DNA of 64,000 nt from Takakia lepidozioides (GCA_030704615.1 CM060731.1:53736221-53800220); one strand, 5' to 3'; shown: positions 41,801 through 53,950, counted from the stretch's first letter. Made by a program: numbers and translations. The notes: generated by a model not told the origin, from the sequence alone.

Positions 41801-44800
41801 TTTGCAGGGGACGTATGCTGCATTTTCGATTCCATAACAAGGAAGTCCTCACAGTTGCAAGCTGGGTACTGTGAAACCGTGATTGCATACACGACACTGC
41901 GCGCAGCAGACCCGGCTGTTGACAACTGAAATATGCGCCCCATCCCGGGGTGAGGAACATCCCTGCAACCTTGCACTATGCAGGGCATTGCAAGAGCGTT
42001 GGCCATCCTGGTGTCGTTCGCCTTTGTTGGTGGCCGCCGTCTTTTCAGTTTACCCCACCGATGGGTGGGCCAAGCTGCGGGGTCACCCACCGGTATGCGG
42101 GGCGAAGAGCTTCTCGTGGGAGGAGGATGACGATTGGGAATTGGATTTCGTGGAACGTCTGTCCTCTCCACCAGTCGAAACCCTGCACTTCCTAGAGCGT
42201 CTGCCTCCTCCAGGGTAAGATCTGTACCACTTGCCACAGGCCAGACTGCCGGTGGTTCAGGCATGCCTTGTACACCATACTTGGGCTTGCCGAACACACA
42301 CGACATGATGTCGTGCCTGCAGAACCAAAACTCCTTCAGTGTGGCCTCCACAAACTTTGCGCACACAAATCTCCCTGTGAAGCAAGGGGCAGGCACACCG
42401 CCCTGCGGGCTCCTCCGAATCATCTCATTGCATCTCTGGTTGGTGTCGACACGAACAGCACAACATTTGCCACGAAATGTCGGACGGGTCCGTGCAATTC
42501 TCCACTGCGAGGCCGACACATCTCGCTCCACGATTGGAATGTTGTATTGGGTAACGAAAACAGGAGCAACATGCCCATCCTCGGCATGTTGTCCCGAGTC
42601 TGGCAGCGATTCCATGGATGCTGCAGGAGAGGGGGTACGAGTCCTGCTTCGTGGAGGCGTGGGACGCAACATCGTTGCGCCCCGAGGTTGAGTGCGGATG
42701 TTCATATCTGATCTCCATGAATCCCCATCCCCTCCGGGCATGTCCTCAATTCTTCTCTTCACCGGCCGGCTGCGGACATCGCCCTCCAGGCAGTTCCCCC
42801 GACTGTGTAACGGCGTTGACCTTATAGTTTCCCGCAATGCAGCAGTCCATTTTTTGGGATCGGTCGAACGATGCGCCGCCCTCATCAGCATCTCCTGCCT
42901 GTCTGGTCCGATACCCCATTGCTTTCCTCCCAGAAACTGGTAGTAATGAGATTGTTGCATGATGGCCCTCACAATATCTTCTGTTGTTGCTGTCAACATG
43001 TCAACGAGATGTGCTGCAGAGGAAGCACGCCAGGAAGAGTGCACCGATTCCGCCATGTTCGTCGTCGGCATATCCGTGTCATCCTCCAAGCTCATGTCCT
43101 GTTGAAGGAAATTAGATATGTCACTGATTGTGGAGAATGTCCAAGCACAAAACAGAACAATTGTCAAGTACAGAAATGTGTTACCTGTCTCATGTAGTCT
43201 CCAAACTGGCGGAATCTATAATGCCACCACGCAAGCCACGTTTGCAGTTCTGGCTGATCTTTCACATCCACTGCCCCTGAAGACACCCACCAGGCGCGTA
43301 TGGTTGCAAACTCGGTCTCCGCCTCGTCGATGGAATTCGCATTTTTCCACGCTAGGCACATACTGATATGATCCTGCCGGTGGCGTGACGCCACGAACCT
43401 TTTCGTGTTTTGCGTCAAACTCTGCATGAAGTGGAACCCGCAAGATCTCTCCTTTCCTTCCATTGGAGTCTTTGGGTCGTCCCCATATACCCTCCTAACT
43501 GCAGCCCAGTTTGCCTGGGCATTGTCAGCCATGAAGCCCCTAAAATCGGGAGGGGGCAACTTGGCTCTCGCCATTTGCTCATTAATTCCGCGCCACATAT
43601 GCAACTCCGAATCTGTGTCTTCTCCTTCATTTCGCAGATAGCAATGGTCATCAACTTTCTGCAATGTGGGTCGTATACATGTGCCCCCATTGTCACCCAA
43701 TCGTGGTTGGTAATTCGCCGGATGTGGTCAAACATGACCCAACAATTTGAGAGGTCTCCACTGGTCATCCGCTTCACCAAATCGACGCCGCTCCCCGGTC
43801 CGCACGTTGACATCTTAAATATGAAGCACCTGTCCGTCTCCGAGCCTTGACCAGGAAAGAAGCTGCCTTGGATGAAGTCGTAGCCGCATGTGCGCTTCAC
43901 TTCCAAGATGGAGTGCATGTCTGATCCTCTTCCGATTCGTTTCTTGCAGCTGACAATGTGGTTCCTGACATTGGGGCTGCACACATGGGAGACAGCTTCC
44001 AGCAGGTCCTTCATGTCCCCCTCGCCCAGCTTCTCTCTTGTGCTTCCGTCCTCCGACATTATTCTGCCAATTGCAATCCTATGTGCCGATGCGAGCTGTA
44101 TCTGCTTTGGTTTTGCACCCGGCCTCAACCTCACCTCCTCCTTGATAATATCCTGGGCTTGTTGAAAAGCGACTCTGCAATTGCCTCTGGCGAGGGGGTG
44201 CTCATGCTTTCCGATGTGAATGCATGCTCTGGTGCACGCTGGGCCGACGGTCCCGACGTAGTACTGCTTGGCGTTGCACACTGCCATGCACGTAGGGGCT
44301 GCGTTGCAATGGGCACACTTGAACGTCCCTGCAGGAACTCTACCTTGAGGCCAAAATGGGGTCGACGAATTGCCAATCCAGTCAGTCTCATTCCTGGTGC
44401 CTTTGCTAGTGTAATGGTAACATGTGCTCGAGAAACATTTAAGATGCCCAGCACACAATACATATCTCACTCGAACTCCATCACCCAGGTTGGACGATGA
44501 AGTTTTGGTGACACACCAAGGTGGCCGTCATGTTTCCTGTTCATTCCTGCGAGCATGCCGTCTGGGCCTGCGCCTGCCGGCACTGGAGGGAACTCGTAGA
44601 TAGCATTCCCATCCACAACATCAGGCAAAGTTTCCACAGAATGGATTGGAGTTTTGTCGTAATCAAGCCTAAGAAGGTCACTGGAGCGGGAACCCGTTGT
44701 CTTCATCCTCCGCAATATGTCGATTACTGAGCGGACGGAAGTTGAGTCGGACGGTGTATGCTGAACACTCCTAGTGACGGACGACTTCGAAACATACGAT

Positions 44801-45265
44801 GGAAGGACCATACAGTCTTCATCGTCACTGGATAAGTCCTGGACGACTGTTTCCCCTTTTCCTGGATTTCCCTTTTCACATGTTTGGGCTTCTCTGCTTG
44901 TGAAGAGGTGCCCACATCCTTCACATCTTGCACGCCAGACCCTCTTGTGGAAGGAGGATCAACCAAGTTCCAGCGTGGGAACTCTTTAGGCACGATTTCA
45001 CCAATGGCACTGTACCGGATGGATTCAGAAGCTGGGAGCCGCCACTCTTTGCCTTTTCCGAAATCTGCATGCAGAATGACGGCACTTTCCAGAAAATTTC
45101 CATAAGCATCCTTCGTCTCCTCTTCCAAAAACACCGTTCCAGGGCGGAGCCCGAACTTCACACACAAGTACTGCTCAGTGACATCGCAAATCCTTGGTCG
45201 CAGGGTATTTTAGCTTTCAGAGAATCAGGATGGAAGTACACGTTGACCCAAACACGGGAGTCCAT
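41801..45265 (-). pseudogene. MULE-like DDE/SWIM transposase of element A
   Basis: The start is ATG at 45265 (MDSRVWVNVYFHPDSLKAK). Frames 45167-44724, 44811-44467, 44470-43415, 43700-43164 and 43167-41779 follow in order. The N-terminal part includes MNRKHDGHLG and a Cys/His region (FKCAHCNAAPTCMAVCNAKQ, then TRACIHIGKHEHPLARGNCR). The core has WVMFDHIRRITNHDWVTMGA, HVYDPHCRKLMTIAICEMKE, DFRGFMADNAQANWAAVRRV and SCGFHFMQSL. This fits the order of MULE transposases: Asp, Asp, CxxH. An intron (43184-43098, GTAACA...CAACAG) joins FGDYMRQ to DMSLEDDTD. The C terminus has YAITVSQYPACNCEDFL, like the start of a SWIM zinc finger. Frame changes at about 45165, 44470 and 43615 break it. The transposase would cut and insert the element. 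Confidence 0.75.
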
Positions 45266-47771
45266 TTTGAAGACGGGACCTCTCGGTACGCTCCGCAGCG
45301 AAGTCCTGCAATGAGAAGAGTGTGTCCTACCTAATAACACAAATGATTTTCTGGAGGATTCCGTATCCAACATGATGGGTGATCAGTGCACGTAAAGATG
45401 AAGGTGTGTAACGTACGTTAAAAAACGGACGAAAACAGCAAGTTCACATCGGATATTTGGTGCCTGAATTGTAATGTACAACCACTGGGGTACAATAAAT
45501 CAGGCCTTCCCATGAATTTCGGCACCGAAATCTGGATGAACATCTCTGTCATGTAACAGCTTTGGAAGCCAAGGGATGAATTCTGGCAACAGAAATCGTA
45601 ATTTGTTTACCTCATTAAACTGACCAAGCACCCAACGGATGGATTTCGGTGCCGAAATTCGGATGAACTTCTTCTTCATTAAATTGTATCTGCACATATG
45701 GGTTGAATTTAGATGCCAAAATACGGATGAATGTGTTCCTGATTACAGTCGTGATTCACCACGTGTCCGGATATCGGTGCCGACTTCCGAATGACAGTAA
45801 TCCTGATTCGGCAGAATGGATGTATTTCGGCGCCGAAATTCATTCTTCATCTCCTTTTCCGACCCTAATTCTGCTGCCCTGCGGATGGATTTCGGTGCCA
45901 GAATTCATCGGAAGTCCTTTCTGTTTTTATTTTTTCTTTGCGACAGATGAACTTTGGCGCCGAATCTCATCCAAGTACTCCCTTTTAATTTTCCTTTTTC
46001 TTCGAGAGCAATGAATTTCGGCGCCGAAATTCAACCAAATCCTCGATTTTTTTTTTTTCTTCGCGAGCATTGAATTTCGGCGCCGAAATTCATTCCAAGT
46101 CCAGGAGATTTTTTTTATTTTCCTTCGCGAGCAATGAATTTCGGCGCCGAAATTCATCCGAAGTCCTCCGAATTTTTTTTTTATTTTCCTTCGCGAGCAA
46201 TGAATTTCGGCGCCGAAATTCATCCGAAGTCCTCCAGAAATTTTTTTTCCTTCGCGAGCAATGAATTTCGGCGCCGAAATTCAGCCGACTTCATCCCTCC
46301 AAATTCTTTTCAGGGTTTTAGCGCCGGATTTCGGCGCCGAAATTCATCCAATGCCTTCCCTCCAATATTTATTTTTTCTTTGAAATGGATCAATTTCGGC
46401 GCCGAAATTCATCCTTACTGTCCGCAATGAGTAACTCTAATATTACATTTTCTATGCGACGGATGAATTTCGGCGCCGAAATTCGTCCAAACCCGGCACT
46501 TACTTTTTGCTTTTGGATGATAATTTTCCGTAAATCGTTGGAAATACCCCGTTCCGACGAATATAACAGGAATATTCTGCATTTAATGGAGAAATCGGCA
46601 TATTAAACCACTTCTGTCAAAATTAATTGCATTTTAGCCGTTTTTTTTCATTTGAAACCGACAGTATCCATTAAGTGGTCTTTTTCGCACGGGACGTTGC
46701 CGCACATAAAGTATAATTTCGGCGCCGAAATTATAGTTAAATGTCCAGAAATGGCAAGTCCAACAGGCATGGACAGCATCCGTCAGGGGCAATGATGGCG
46801 GCAAAGCATAGCATCGTGCGATTTAGTCTTCGCTCTGGATGAATTTCGGCGCCGAAATATGGATGATTTCACCTCGTCTACGCGCGGACGGACATATTCG
46901 TAATGAATTTCGGCGCCGAAATATGGATGAAATGTGCCGAAGTGCAACCGTTTCCGTTGTCCCGGAATTAATTCCGGCTCCGATATCCCACTGACAGGTT
47001 TGCTCATGACGAATGAGGACTTGGGAAGCGATGAATTGCGGCGCCGAAATTTGTAAGTTTGTGTATGAAAGCACTTGAATAGGATGAATTTCGGCGCCGA
47101 AATTCATCCGTCCGCTGATGAAACGTACCGACCTGACTGTTGAATGTCATATGCAGGGGATTTTCATGGCGGTTGGGTTTCATGATGTGCGGATATTTCA
47201 TTCAATGCCGGCTGCTCCGGGAACAGCATCCGGTGAACGGAAGGTATTTCGGTGCCGCAATTCGGATAAACCGTCATACACTGGTGGCTGGAACTGGCAC
47301 GCGTCGTGTTCCAGTCGACTTCATCCGTGCGAACGTGTCAGGGGTCACAATCTCTTCATCACCCATACGGCAGAAAGTGGTGGACGGTGGCAACGCTTCG
47401 GGAGACGTGGCTGCTTACGCATCTGCTCGTGCATAGTGGTTGCATGTTCCACCGCTTCGGTCTCTCGCTCCTTGCCCTTCTGCAGTGACATTCTCCTTGC
47501 GTTTCCTCCCTTATGCGGCATAGTGGTAGCATAGAGTTTGTGGAAGGTCAGGCGACTCCGGCAAAGAGGAGGACGCGGGATTTTGGGAAGCCGCCGACGA
47601 CACGACTTAAGCTCCGTCTCATGCATGAAATGCAGACCTCGTTATCCGGAGACTCGGATCGCCCACCAGTGAGAGATTCGTGCTTCGCGGATGTGAAGCA
47701 CTCCATACGCAATATTCCTTTTACACCTTTTTTTTGGCGTGCAGTGTCTCATGTTTTCCTGTTTGTTTGAC
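45266..47771. promoter_or_regulatory. divergent spacer with about 20 palindromes GAATTTCGGCGCCGAAATTC
   Basis: This region separates the 5' ends of the two divergent genes. Perfect or near-perfect copies of the 20-bp palindrome lie near 45511, 45640, 45823, 45885, 45948, 46012, 46070, 46133, 46198, 46259, 46325, 46388, 46463, 46710, 46838, 46903, 47030, 47082 and 47246. Those from 45820 to 46470 are spaced about 60-75 bp apart, with T-rich spacers. Many carry the variants GGTGCC or GGCACC in the centre. It is the likely shared promoter and a probable binding region for an element protein. Open frames such as 45927-46223 (minus) are translations of the repeat. Confidence 0.85.
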
Positions 47772-48355
47772 ATGGGAGCTGGGGAGGGATCGCAGGGGGG
47801 CGAGGCAACACAGTCAACTTTGGATACTCCTGCCCGGGTGCTGCGCTCACAAGGTGGAAGTGCATCGAGGCAGACGAGTCCTCATTCAACACCTCAGATA
47901 TCGCCTCCGAAAAGCCCACCTAGAGTTCGGAAGCCGAGAAAGCAGAAGGAGCCCATGGCTTCGCCAGTAAAACCCCTAGGGAGACTGGAAGCGGAGATAT
48001 TGGGTTTGCAGTCAATTTCAGAAAACACAGATGCGGTGGAGGCCGCTGGAGATGTGGGAGTCGGATCTGCAGAAGGGCGGCCCATTCAACTGACAGAAGG
48101 AGAGGACGATAACGTGGTACGACTTGGCGACGATCAGAACCTGCTGGAGCTTGCGGAGGAGAAAAACCTCCAGGACAGTACACAGGCTGGTGAGAGGGGT
48201 GAGGGAAGTGACAGAGGTGATACAAGTAAGAAACTGGTGGCGGGTATGCTCATGAGCGCACGAGACATGAACATAGCAGCAAACAGGTTGCTGGCAGAGA
48301 CTCATAGCAACATAGGCCGCGTTTTGGGCTCCATGGTGTATCCGAGAACCTTAAA

Positions 48356-48785
48356 GTTCCTTTGTGTCGCATGGTAAGCCTTCCAGTTGTAAGGCAAGCA
48401 CTGCCAGGGGATATCGATCGACTGAAGCACAACTTCAGAGAAGGGTACAGACGGGGGTCGGCAGCATTCTACTACGTTTCCATTGAGAATGACCAGGGTG
48501 TCACAAGGGGCCCCACTGCAGAGGAGCTTCAGAATTGGGGCCCCCACTGGCACACTGTTAATGCCAGTTTGAAGCCTATCTGAAGACTAATCCCACATTC
48601 GCACACATGGAAGGGAAGATGTTCTTCGTTTGGGACGGGAACCACAGGATGCTTGCCTGGACAGAGTACATTGCTGAAATGCATCCGCAAGATATCAGTT
48701 GGCATTACATGGTGGACTGCATTGTCGTGAAGGTGGACGTCAGGGACAGAGGACTGTTGAAGGGTGCCATGGCGGATATAAATCT
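48356..48785 (+). other. ParB/sulfiredoxin-like domain in the element A gene
   Basis: The block runs from PLCRMVSLPVVR to CIVVKVDVRDRGLLKGAMAD. The pattern is a strand-helix lead, a long variable insert, and then the signature MFFVWDGNHRMLAW. ParB/Srx proteins have GxHR or DGxHR at this point, followed by a strand (here CIVVKVDV) and a helix. The element B protein has PLCRMMSMPVVRPPLSHDI and MFYVWDGNHRLLAWMGYI at the same place. Confidence 0.6.
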
Positions 48786-51059
48786 GTAAGTATACAATTA
48801 CATCCTTGTGTACTGCCTATTGCGGCGCCGAAATAGGCAATGTTCACCACTGTCATGCACTCTATGAACTGGAAATTGGATTGCTGTGCCGAAATCATAT
48901 TTTCATGTTGTTTTTTTTTCTCCATGGCAGGGTAACAGAGAGGGCCTTCGTGGAAACTCATCTGGCACATACGCTCTACAGAGTGCAAGAAGTGGGGACA
49001 GCTCCGCTGACGGACTTCCAAAAGTCCCTCGATCCCGAGCTGTACAGGAAGTCCCTAGCGAAAGCAGATCGCACCTGGTACCGACCAACACTGGACGCCA
49101 TGGTGGAGATCCTCTATTCGGTGAGGTTCATCTCAAATTTCAGTATCAATTTAATGTTATTTGTTGCAGGGATCCGTGGCCTGACTGTATCTGCTGGGTA
49201 TGGGAATGCAGACGAACATCAGGGATGACTTGGCCTATGCCAAAAGGCAGTTCTTTGAGAATGATGCCCCCAACAAGGCGGACGCGTCGATAGAGAGTCA
49301 TATTGTGCAGGCAGGGAAGCAATCCCGGACCAAGTACAGGTCCAAACTTGTTAAGCAAGTTGCAATCGCTGACCCTGGTCTTGGTGCCGAGTTCCTGGCG
49401 GAGATAGGACTGCATTACTCCAGACCCATGAAACCGGAAATGTCCATGGAGAAACTTCATCACATCGCAGTGTCCTGTGTTGAGCCAGCGGAGAAGGTAA
49501 GCATGTGTTTATTCTTGTTTTGTGACTTCTCGCGATTCTTATGTTGGAGTTCTTGTCTGACCGATGTGAGGTGGCTGCAGACGAGGTGGCTGCGAATCTG
49601 GAACGGCCATACAAACACGAAGCTGCTGTACCACTTTCCCATCGAGCCAACAGACGACAAAATGAACGACTGGCTCAATGTCATGACTTGGTGGCATCAG
49701 GTATAATTTTCTCCTATTCTGTGTTGGACATCGTCGCAATTTCAAAATCATGAATGTTTTGGAAACCTGCCATGATGCAGGTACTGACCCACGCCCAGGA
49801 GCAATTGGACTGCAACACCACCACTTTCAAGTTACAGATCGACTGGACGAAGCCTGAGACAATGGAAACTACGTGCAGTCGTGGCGAGGGCGCTTCGCAA
49901 CCTCTTTTTCAGAGAATTTGCAAGGCAAGACGCAGCGTATACATCGAAGAGCAGGAGGGTGCCGACAAAGCGGCAATGCGTGTCCTGTTCAGGTAATCTG
50001 CTGACAATGCATCCCCGTATTTGCAGTTTAGATGATTTGGTTAAGCAGCGATGGATATTGCGGCGCCGAAATATACCTCTGCAAGATGTGAGTTCTGGGT
50101 AATTGGGGCACGGTCCACTCCGTATTTCGGTGCCGAAATACCTTGTGCATTGACAACTTCCACTTGCATGATGCATCGGTAGAATGATTTTTGTTGAACT
50201 GCCTCGTGATTGCAGGTACATAAACTTTGCACTCATTCCGTCCGGAGCCATTCAAAGGGTTCCACCATTCTTCCTGGCGTGGAGGACACCTGGAGGTCGT
50301 GGAACGATGTACACAGAAGTAATGGCGAAGGAGTGGCATGCCGAGCATTTTGGAAACTGCCCCTGGTATGTGGATCTCCCAAGTGGGACCGTTGACCTCT
50401 CGGAGGTTAACTTGAAGAAGGAAGCGAATGCCAGGGCTATGAAGGCGCAATCGATCCCCAACCAGGACGCGGAAAGACTGAAAGCAGAGGAGGCAGCCAA
50501 GCAGAAAGCACTGAGAGTCAGCCAAGGCGGCAGCGTTGGCAAAGGAGCAGATGGAGAAGGCAGGCAGCTGAGCAGCCCAAGGACAGGAAGAAAAGAACGC
50601 GCAAACAGGGCAAGAGACGAAGACCCCCACACCCAAGAAGAAAAGCAGCAACACAGTCAGCCAGATGAGGAGGATTCCGACGACGATTTCCAGCAGGAAA
50701 ACACCCAGGGGGCCACACCTCGTCCGAAATTCACAAGGGCCAGCGCTCCGGGGGGTCGGCTGCGCAGAGATCACTATACGAGGATCACCTGGCAGACCCT
50801 ACCGTGCGGTTGCAGATTGCGGGCAGGGAAGTCCTCAAAACCCCACAATTGTGGAGTGGTTAATGAAAATTTCCTAACTGCTCTGACCAAAGGCTGGATA
50901 ACGAGATTGAGGAAGGCGATCGAGGCCCACCAGGGAAGGGGAAGAGGAAGGCCACTGGCAATGATATGGAGGACACTCCTGGCTACACAAAGATGATGGA
51001 GTATTTTGTGGCAATGAGCCACGGCAAAAAGAGCACAGTCGGGGGCAGGGCGGTGAAAG

Positions 51060-51935
51060 CCGCCATCGACATGATCCTTGTGGAATCCCGATGGGCAGGA
51101 GATATTCGGTGCTGGCTCAGTTCCCTGGTGGACAATACGCCGAAAGATACTGGAGCCACACATTCGGGTTCGCAGCCAACATGTTGGACGACGTTGGCTG
51201 TGTTGTTGTGCTAGCAGCCGATGGAGAAGTCACTGAGAATGATATCAAAGTATGGACGGGGAGAAGTGCAGCACCCATCCTGAAAAAGATCTGGACTTGC
51301 ATCAACACGCAGGGTCTTCTCAACGATGGCCAGAAGGTATGCTGTGGTTCTCCTCTGCTATGTCAATTTCTGCGCCGAAATTGCCCCTGTACGTGTAGGC
51401 CACCTCTGACGTTTTCATTTCCTTCTCTGCAGACTCTTATCTTTCAGGCATTTTGCTTCGTGAAGGAACATTCGAAATTCAAATTACGTGAAGCAGGAAG
51501 ACTTGTTGATTCCACAGTTGATCCACTGGAGTATAACGTCCTGTTCAACCATGTGGGAGAGAAGGACATTCTTTGTGATTTGTCGGGCAAGCCATGGAGG
51601 TATGGCAGGACCAGGAGTCCTGCATTCATCCAGACGCTCATGGAAACGTGTACGGATGTTGAAGGCAGGGTCCTTGACGTCACTGCAAATACAGGTGAGA
51701 ACGTTAATTGAATGCGGCACCGAAATTGACACCATTTCCGTTTCTGTATGTTTGCTTGTGCGAGGAAGCGACTCATTCTTGAGTTTGGCTGTGGTTGTGT
51801 CGTATGAATTCGCAGGTGCCTGTATGTGGGCGGGAAGGATGTCGAACCGATTTGTGTTCTCATTTGAGGGGGATACGGCCTTGTACGATTACAATTTGGC
51901 GGGCCTTCAGCGTCTGCCTCCGACTGAGGATCCCA
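51060..51935 (+). other. methyltransferase-like domain in the element A gene
   Basis: The order matches beta-class amino-methyltransferases: a catalytic-side strand (AAIDMILVES), then after about 170 residues SPAFIQTLMET, VLDVTANTG (motif I), and FSFEGDTALYDYNLAGLQRL, where the Glu is the usual ribose-binding acid. The expected [DNS]PP[YFW] is not recognisable at the end of the first strand, so catalytic activity is doubtful. A frameshift lies just after it (about 51090). Confidence 0.6.
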
Positions 51936-52727
51936 AAAACGCAGAAGAGGACGTGGAAGGAGAGGAGGAAGATGAAGAGGAGGAAGTCCGGGAAATTCGT
52001 TCGATGCAGGGGCGCCCGAAGCCGCTTCCCCAATGCCTGTCTTCGAGTGAGTTGCACCATAGTAAGTGTATTGGTTTCGGTTGTAGGGACCATGCAACCT
52101 GCCGATGATTCCCTGTTTGAATTCTCTAATGTACTTCATTCTATGTTTGTGCGTACACTCAGCCTTGCAGAGTCGTCCGACGAGGAGAAGCTGGGAGACT
52201 TGCTCGAATCGGACCCTGTTGCAGAGGAGGAGACAGAATCGCATCGGCCATTCTTTGCCAGAAAATCGTTTCTCGCGAGTCCCCAGAAGCCCTTTTTTCT
52301 ACCAGCCTATGCAGACACGGCTGCCAAAGAAGCCATCAGGAGGGAGGATAGGCCTACTCGGTTAGAGCAATTGACATACGGGAATGAGCAGAGAATTATA
52401 ATGAGGCGTGAGGCCAAACATAGAATTGTGAAAGGCAGAGTAGGGAAGTTCGTAATAGAATCCGCGTCCGAGAGCGAGGGGAATGTTGAGGACACTTCCG
52501 CACCCAGGTGGACAGTTCCGGCTGGTGAGGATGGTATTTTTGAGGGGAGGGCTTCTCAGAGTAACACAGCGGCAGTGCAGGTTCGGAGGCAGGTGGAAGG
52601 CAGCCATCCTTGCATGAGGGCGGGGATGCATTGGACAGTGATAGCGGATCCTCACCATAGCAAAGTCTCATTTGGATCCTTTTGTTGTACAGTTCTGAAA
52701 CACTTAATGAAAATATTGACGATTTGA

Positions 52728-53349
52728 AAAATCATTGTGTTCAGACTGCTTGTCCATTCCTACATTTCTTCCGCCAACCAAAATCTATAATAAAAGCAAA
52801 AGAGACGCAAACTTCAGTGAAGAACCCTACAAGTAATTTATGCACACCATCGAGCCGGGAACTTGAAGCCATGAAAACCCTGCCGTTTCTAACATTCCTA
52901 TTGGGAAATTTGGCGCCGAAATAGCCCAGTTTGCGCCTTCGTTATATGGGCCTCAAAAATTCCACGGATGAATTACTGCACCAAAATATTGCGATGGAAG
53001 CCTTCAGCACAAGGCACTTCACCACATTCCACTTGGGTATTTCGGCGCCGAAATTGCCCGTTCTGCGCCTTTAAATACCGCACTATATCACATTTTAAGA
53101 GGTAATTTCGGTGCCGAAATACCCGGTGGATGTCTTCAAAACACCATTTTAGCACACTGCTCTTGGGAATAACGGCGCCGAAATTCCTCATTCCGCATCC
53201 TGGACCAGGAGAAACAGACCCTATTACCGAGGTAAGAGGACATAACACCGTCAATAAAGGCAGGAAAATTCCAATTCCGCGGATGCCCGCTCATGAGCTC
53301 ATAGGCTCATAGGCTCATGGGCTCATGCGCTCATGAAATAGTAAACCTC
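52728..53349. repeat. right terminal region of element A with palindromes and GCTCATG words
   Basis: Palindrome copies lie near 52909, 53036, 53104 and 53165, spaced about 60-130 bp. The subterminal GCTCATG run is at 53289-53336. The element ends ...CATGAAATAGTAAACCTC at 53349. No gene is seen. Confidence 0.8.
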
Positions 53350-53358
53350 GTATTTGAG
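53350..53358. repeat. 9-bp target site duplication, right copy
   Basis: GTATTTGAG, matching 39830-39838 and followed by GCGCTTGAG, which continues the RT sequence for at least 8 more bases. Confidence 0.8.
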
Positions 53359-53366
53359 CGCTTGAG

Positions 53367-53950
53367 CAGGGATGCCTCGGCGTGAGCCTGGTCACGTGAG
53401 CGCGTGAGCACAACTGCGCTCACGCCACGTCACCTTGCGCAAATGCCACGTCACGGGGCTCACTCCACGTCATCACACGTGAAGGCCGCGTCACCACGCG
53501 CCAGAAAGAAGTGGAGTGTATTCCCGCGGATTGGCACCCTTTACCGCGGAAACAAGCTGGACGACATAATAAAAGGCATTGAATAAAGGATGGATGAATG
53601 TACAGTTGGATGATAAACAGATGGATGAGTGTGAAAAATGAATGTAGATGGATGAATGAGGGATGGATAAGAGTAAAATGGATGAATGTATAATGGATGT
53701 TGAGCAATGACAAAAATTCATGACAGGAAGATGCATGACCAAAACTTTTGACGAATGCACAACGTATATGAAATGAGTGTGGAAGGTTTGTGGGGTGGAT
53801 TAAAGAGTACAGAGGATGAATGTACAATGGATGTTGAACAAAGGAAAAAATTCATGAATGGAGCACGCATGAATACACTGTAGATGAATGCACAATGGAT
53901 ATGAGAAGAGTCAGGGAGGTTTGTGAGATGGATTCATACATATTGCAATT
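53367..53950. repeat. CCACGTCA words and GGATGAATGTACAATGGATG repeats
   Basis: 53390-53495 holds several CCACGTCA and CACGTGAG words. 53585-53950 holds degenerate repeats of GATGAATGTACAATGGATG and AAAATTCATGA. No gene is seen; the open frames are repeat translations. Confidence 0.6.

Larger units (their letters stand above)
47772..52727 (+). pseudogene. ParB/Srx-like plus DNA methyltransferase-like gene of element A
   Basis: Multi-exon gene. N terminus: Ser/Pro-rich and basic (SPPKSPPRVRKPRKQKEPMA), then acidic. ParB/sulfiredoxin-like domain (about 48350-48785 and the next exon): PLCRMVSLPVVRQALPGDID, then MFFVWDGNHRMLAWTEYI, with the DGNHR motif, then CIVVKVDVRD. A helical middle follows (49170-50400), then a charged, low-complexity linker. 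The methyltransferase region (51060-51930) has QYAERYWSHTFGFAANML, then SPAFIQTLMETCTDVEGRVL and DVTANTG; exact splicing (intron 51695-51815) joins NTG to ACMWAGRMSNRFVFSFEGD, giving motif I and the acidic motif II. The last exon is acidic/basic and ends about 52660-52727. Introns start GTAAGT at 48786, GTAAGC at 49496, GTATAA at 49699, GTAATC at 49992 and GTATGC near 51337. Frame changes near 48345, 48575, 50746 and 51090 break it as read. Bacterial proteins with a ParB domain before a beta-class methyltransferase are known, which supports the pairing. Confidence 0.7.
39839..53349. mobile_element. element A: MULE-like transposon carrying a ParB-methyltransferase gene
   Basis: The boundaries are supported by a 9-bp duplication and by matching termini. 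The left 21 bp and the reverse complement of the right 21 bp agree at 17 positions and share CTATTYCATGAGC. Subterminal GCTCATG words crowd both ends, including a perfect 20-bp inverted pair, ATGAGCTCATGAGCGGGCAT (39854-39873 and 53283-53302). The content is a small ORF (plus), transposase (minus), a spacer full of palindromes and a large multi-exon gene (plus). A DDE core, a C-terminal SWIM-like motif and the 9-bp duplication together suggest a Mutator-like element. Length is 13.5 kb. Confidence 0.85.

Noticed and set aside
45927-46430. Open frames with repeated NFGAEIH or EFRRRNS words
   Set aside because: These are translations of the palindrome array on both strands, with no independent coding evidence.
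45820-46480. Regularly spaced repeats resembling a CRISPR array
   Set aside because: The repeats are short perfect palindromes with T-rich, similar spacers in eukaryotic DNA with introns and transposons. There are no cas genes.
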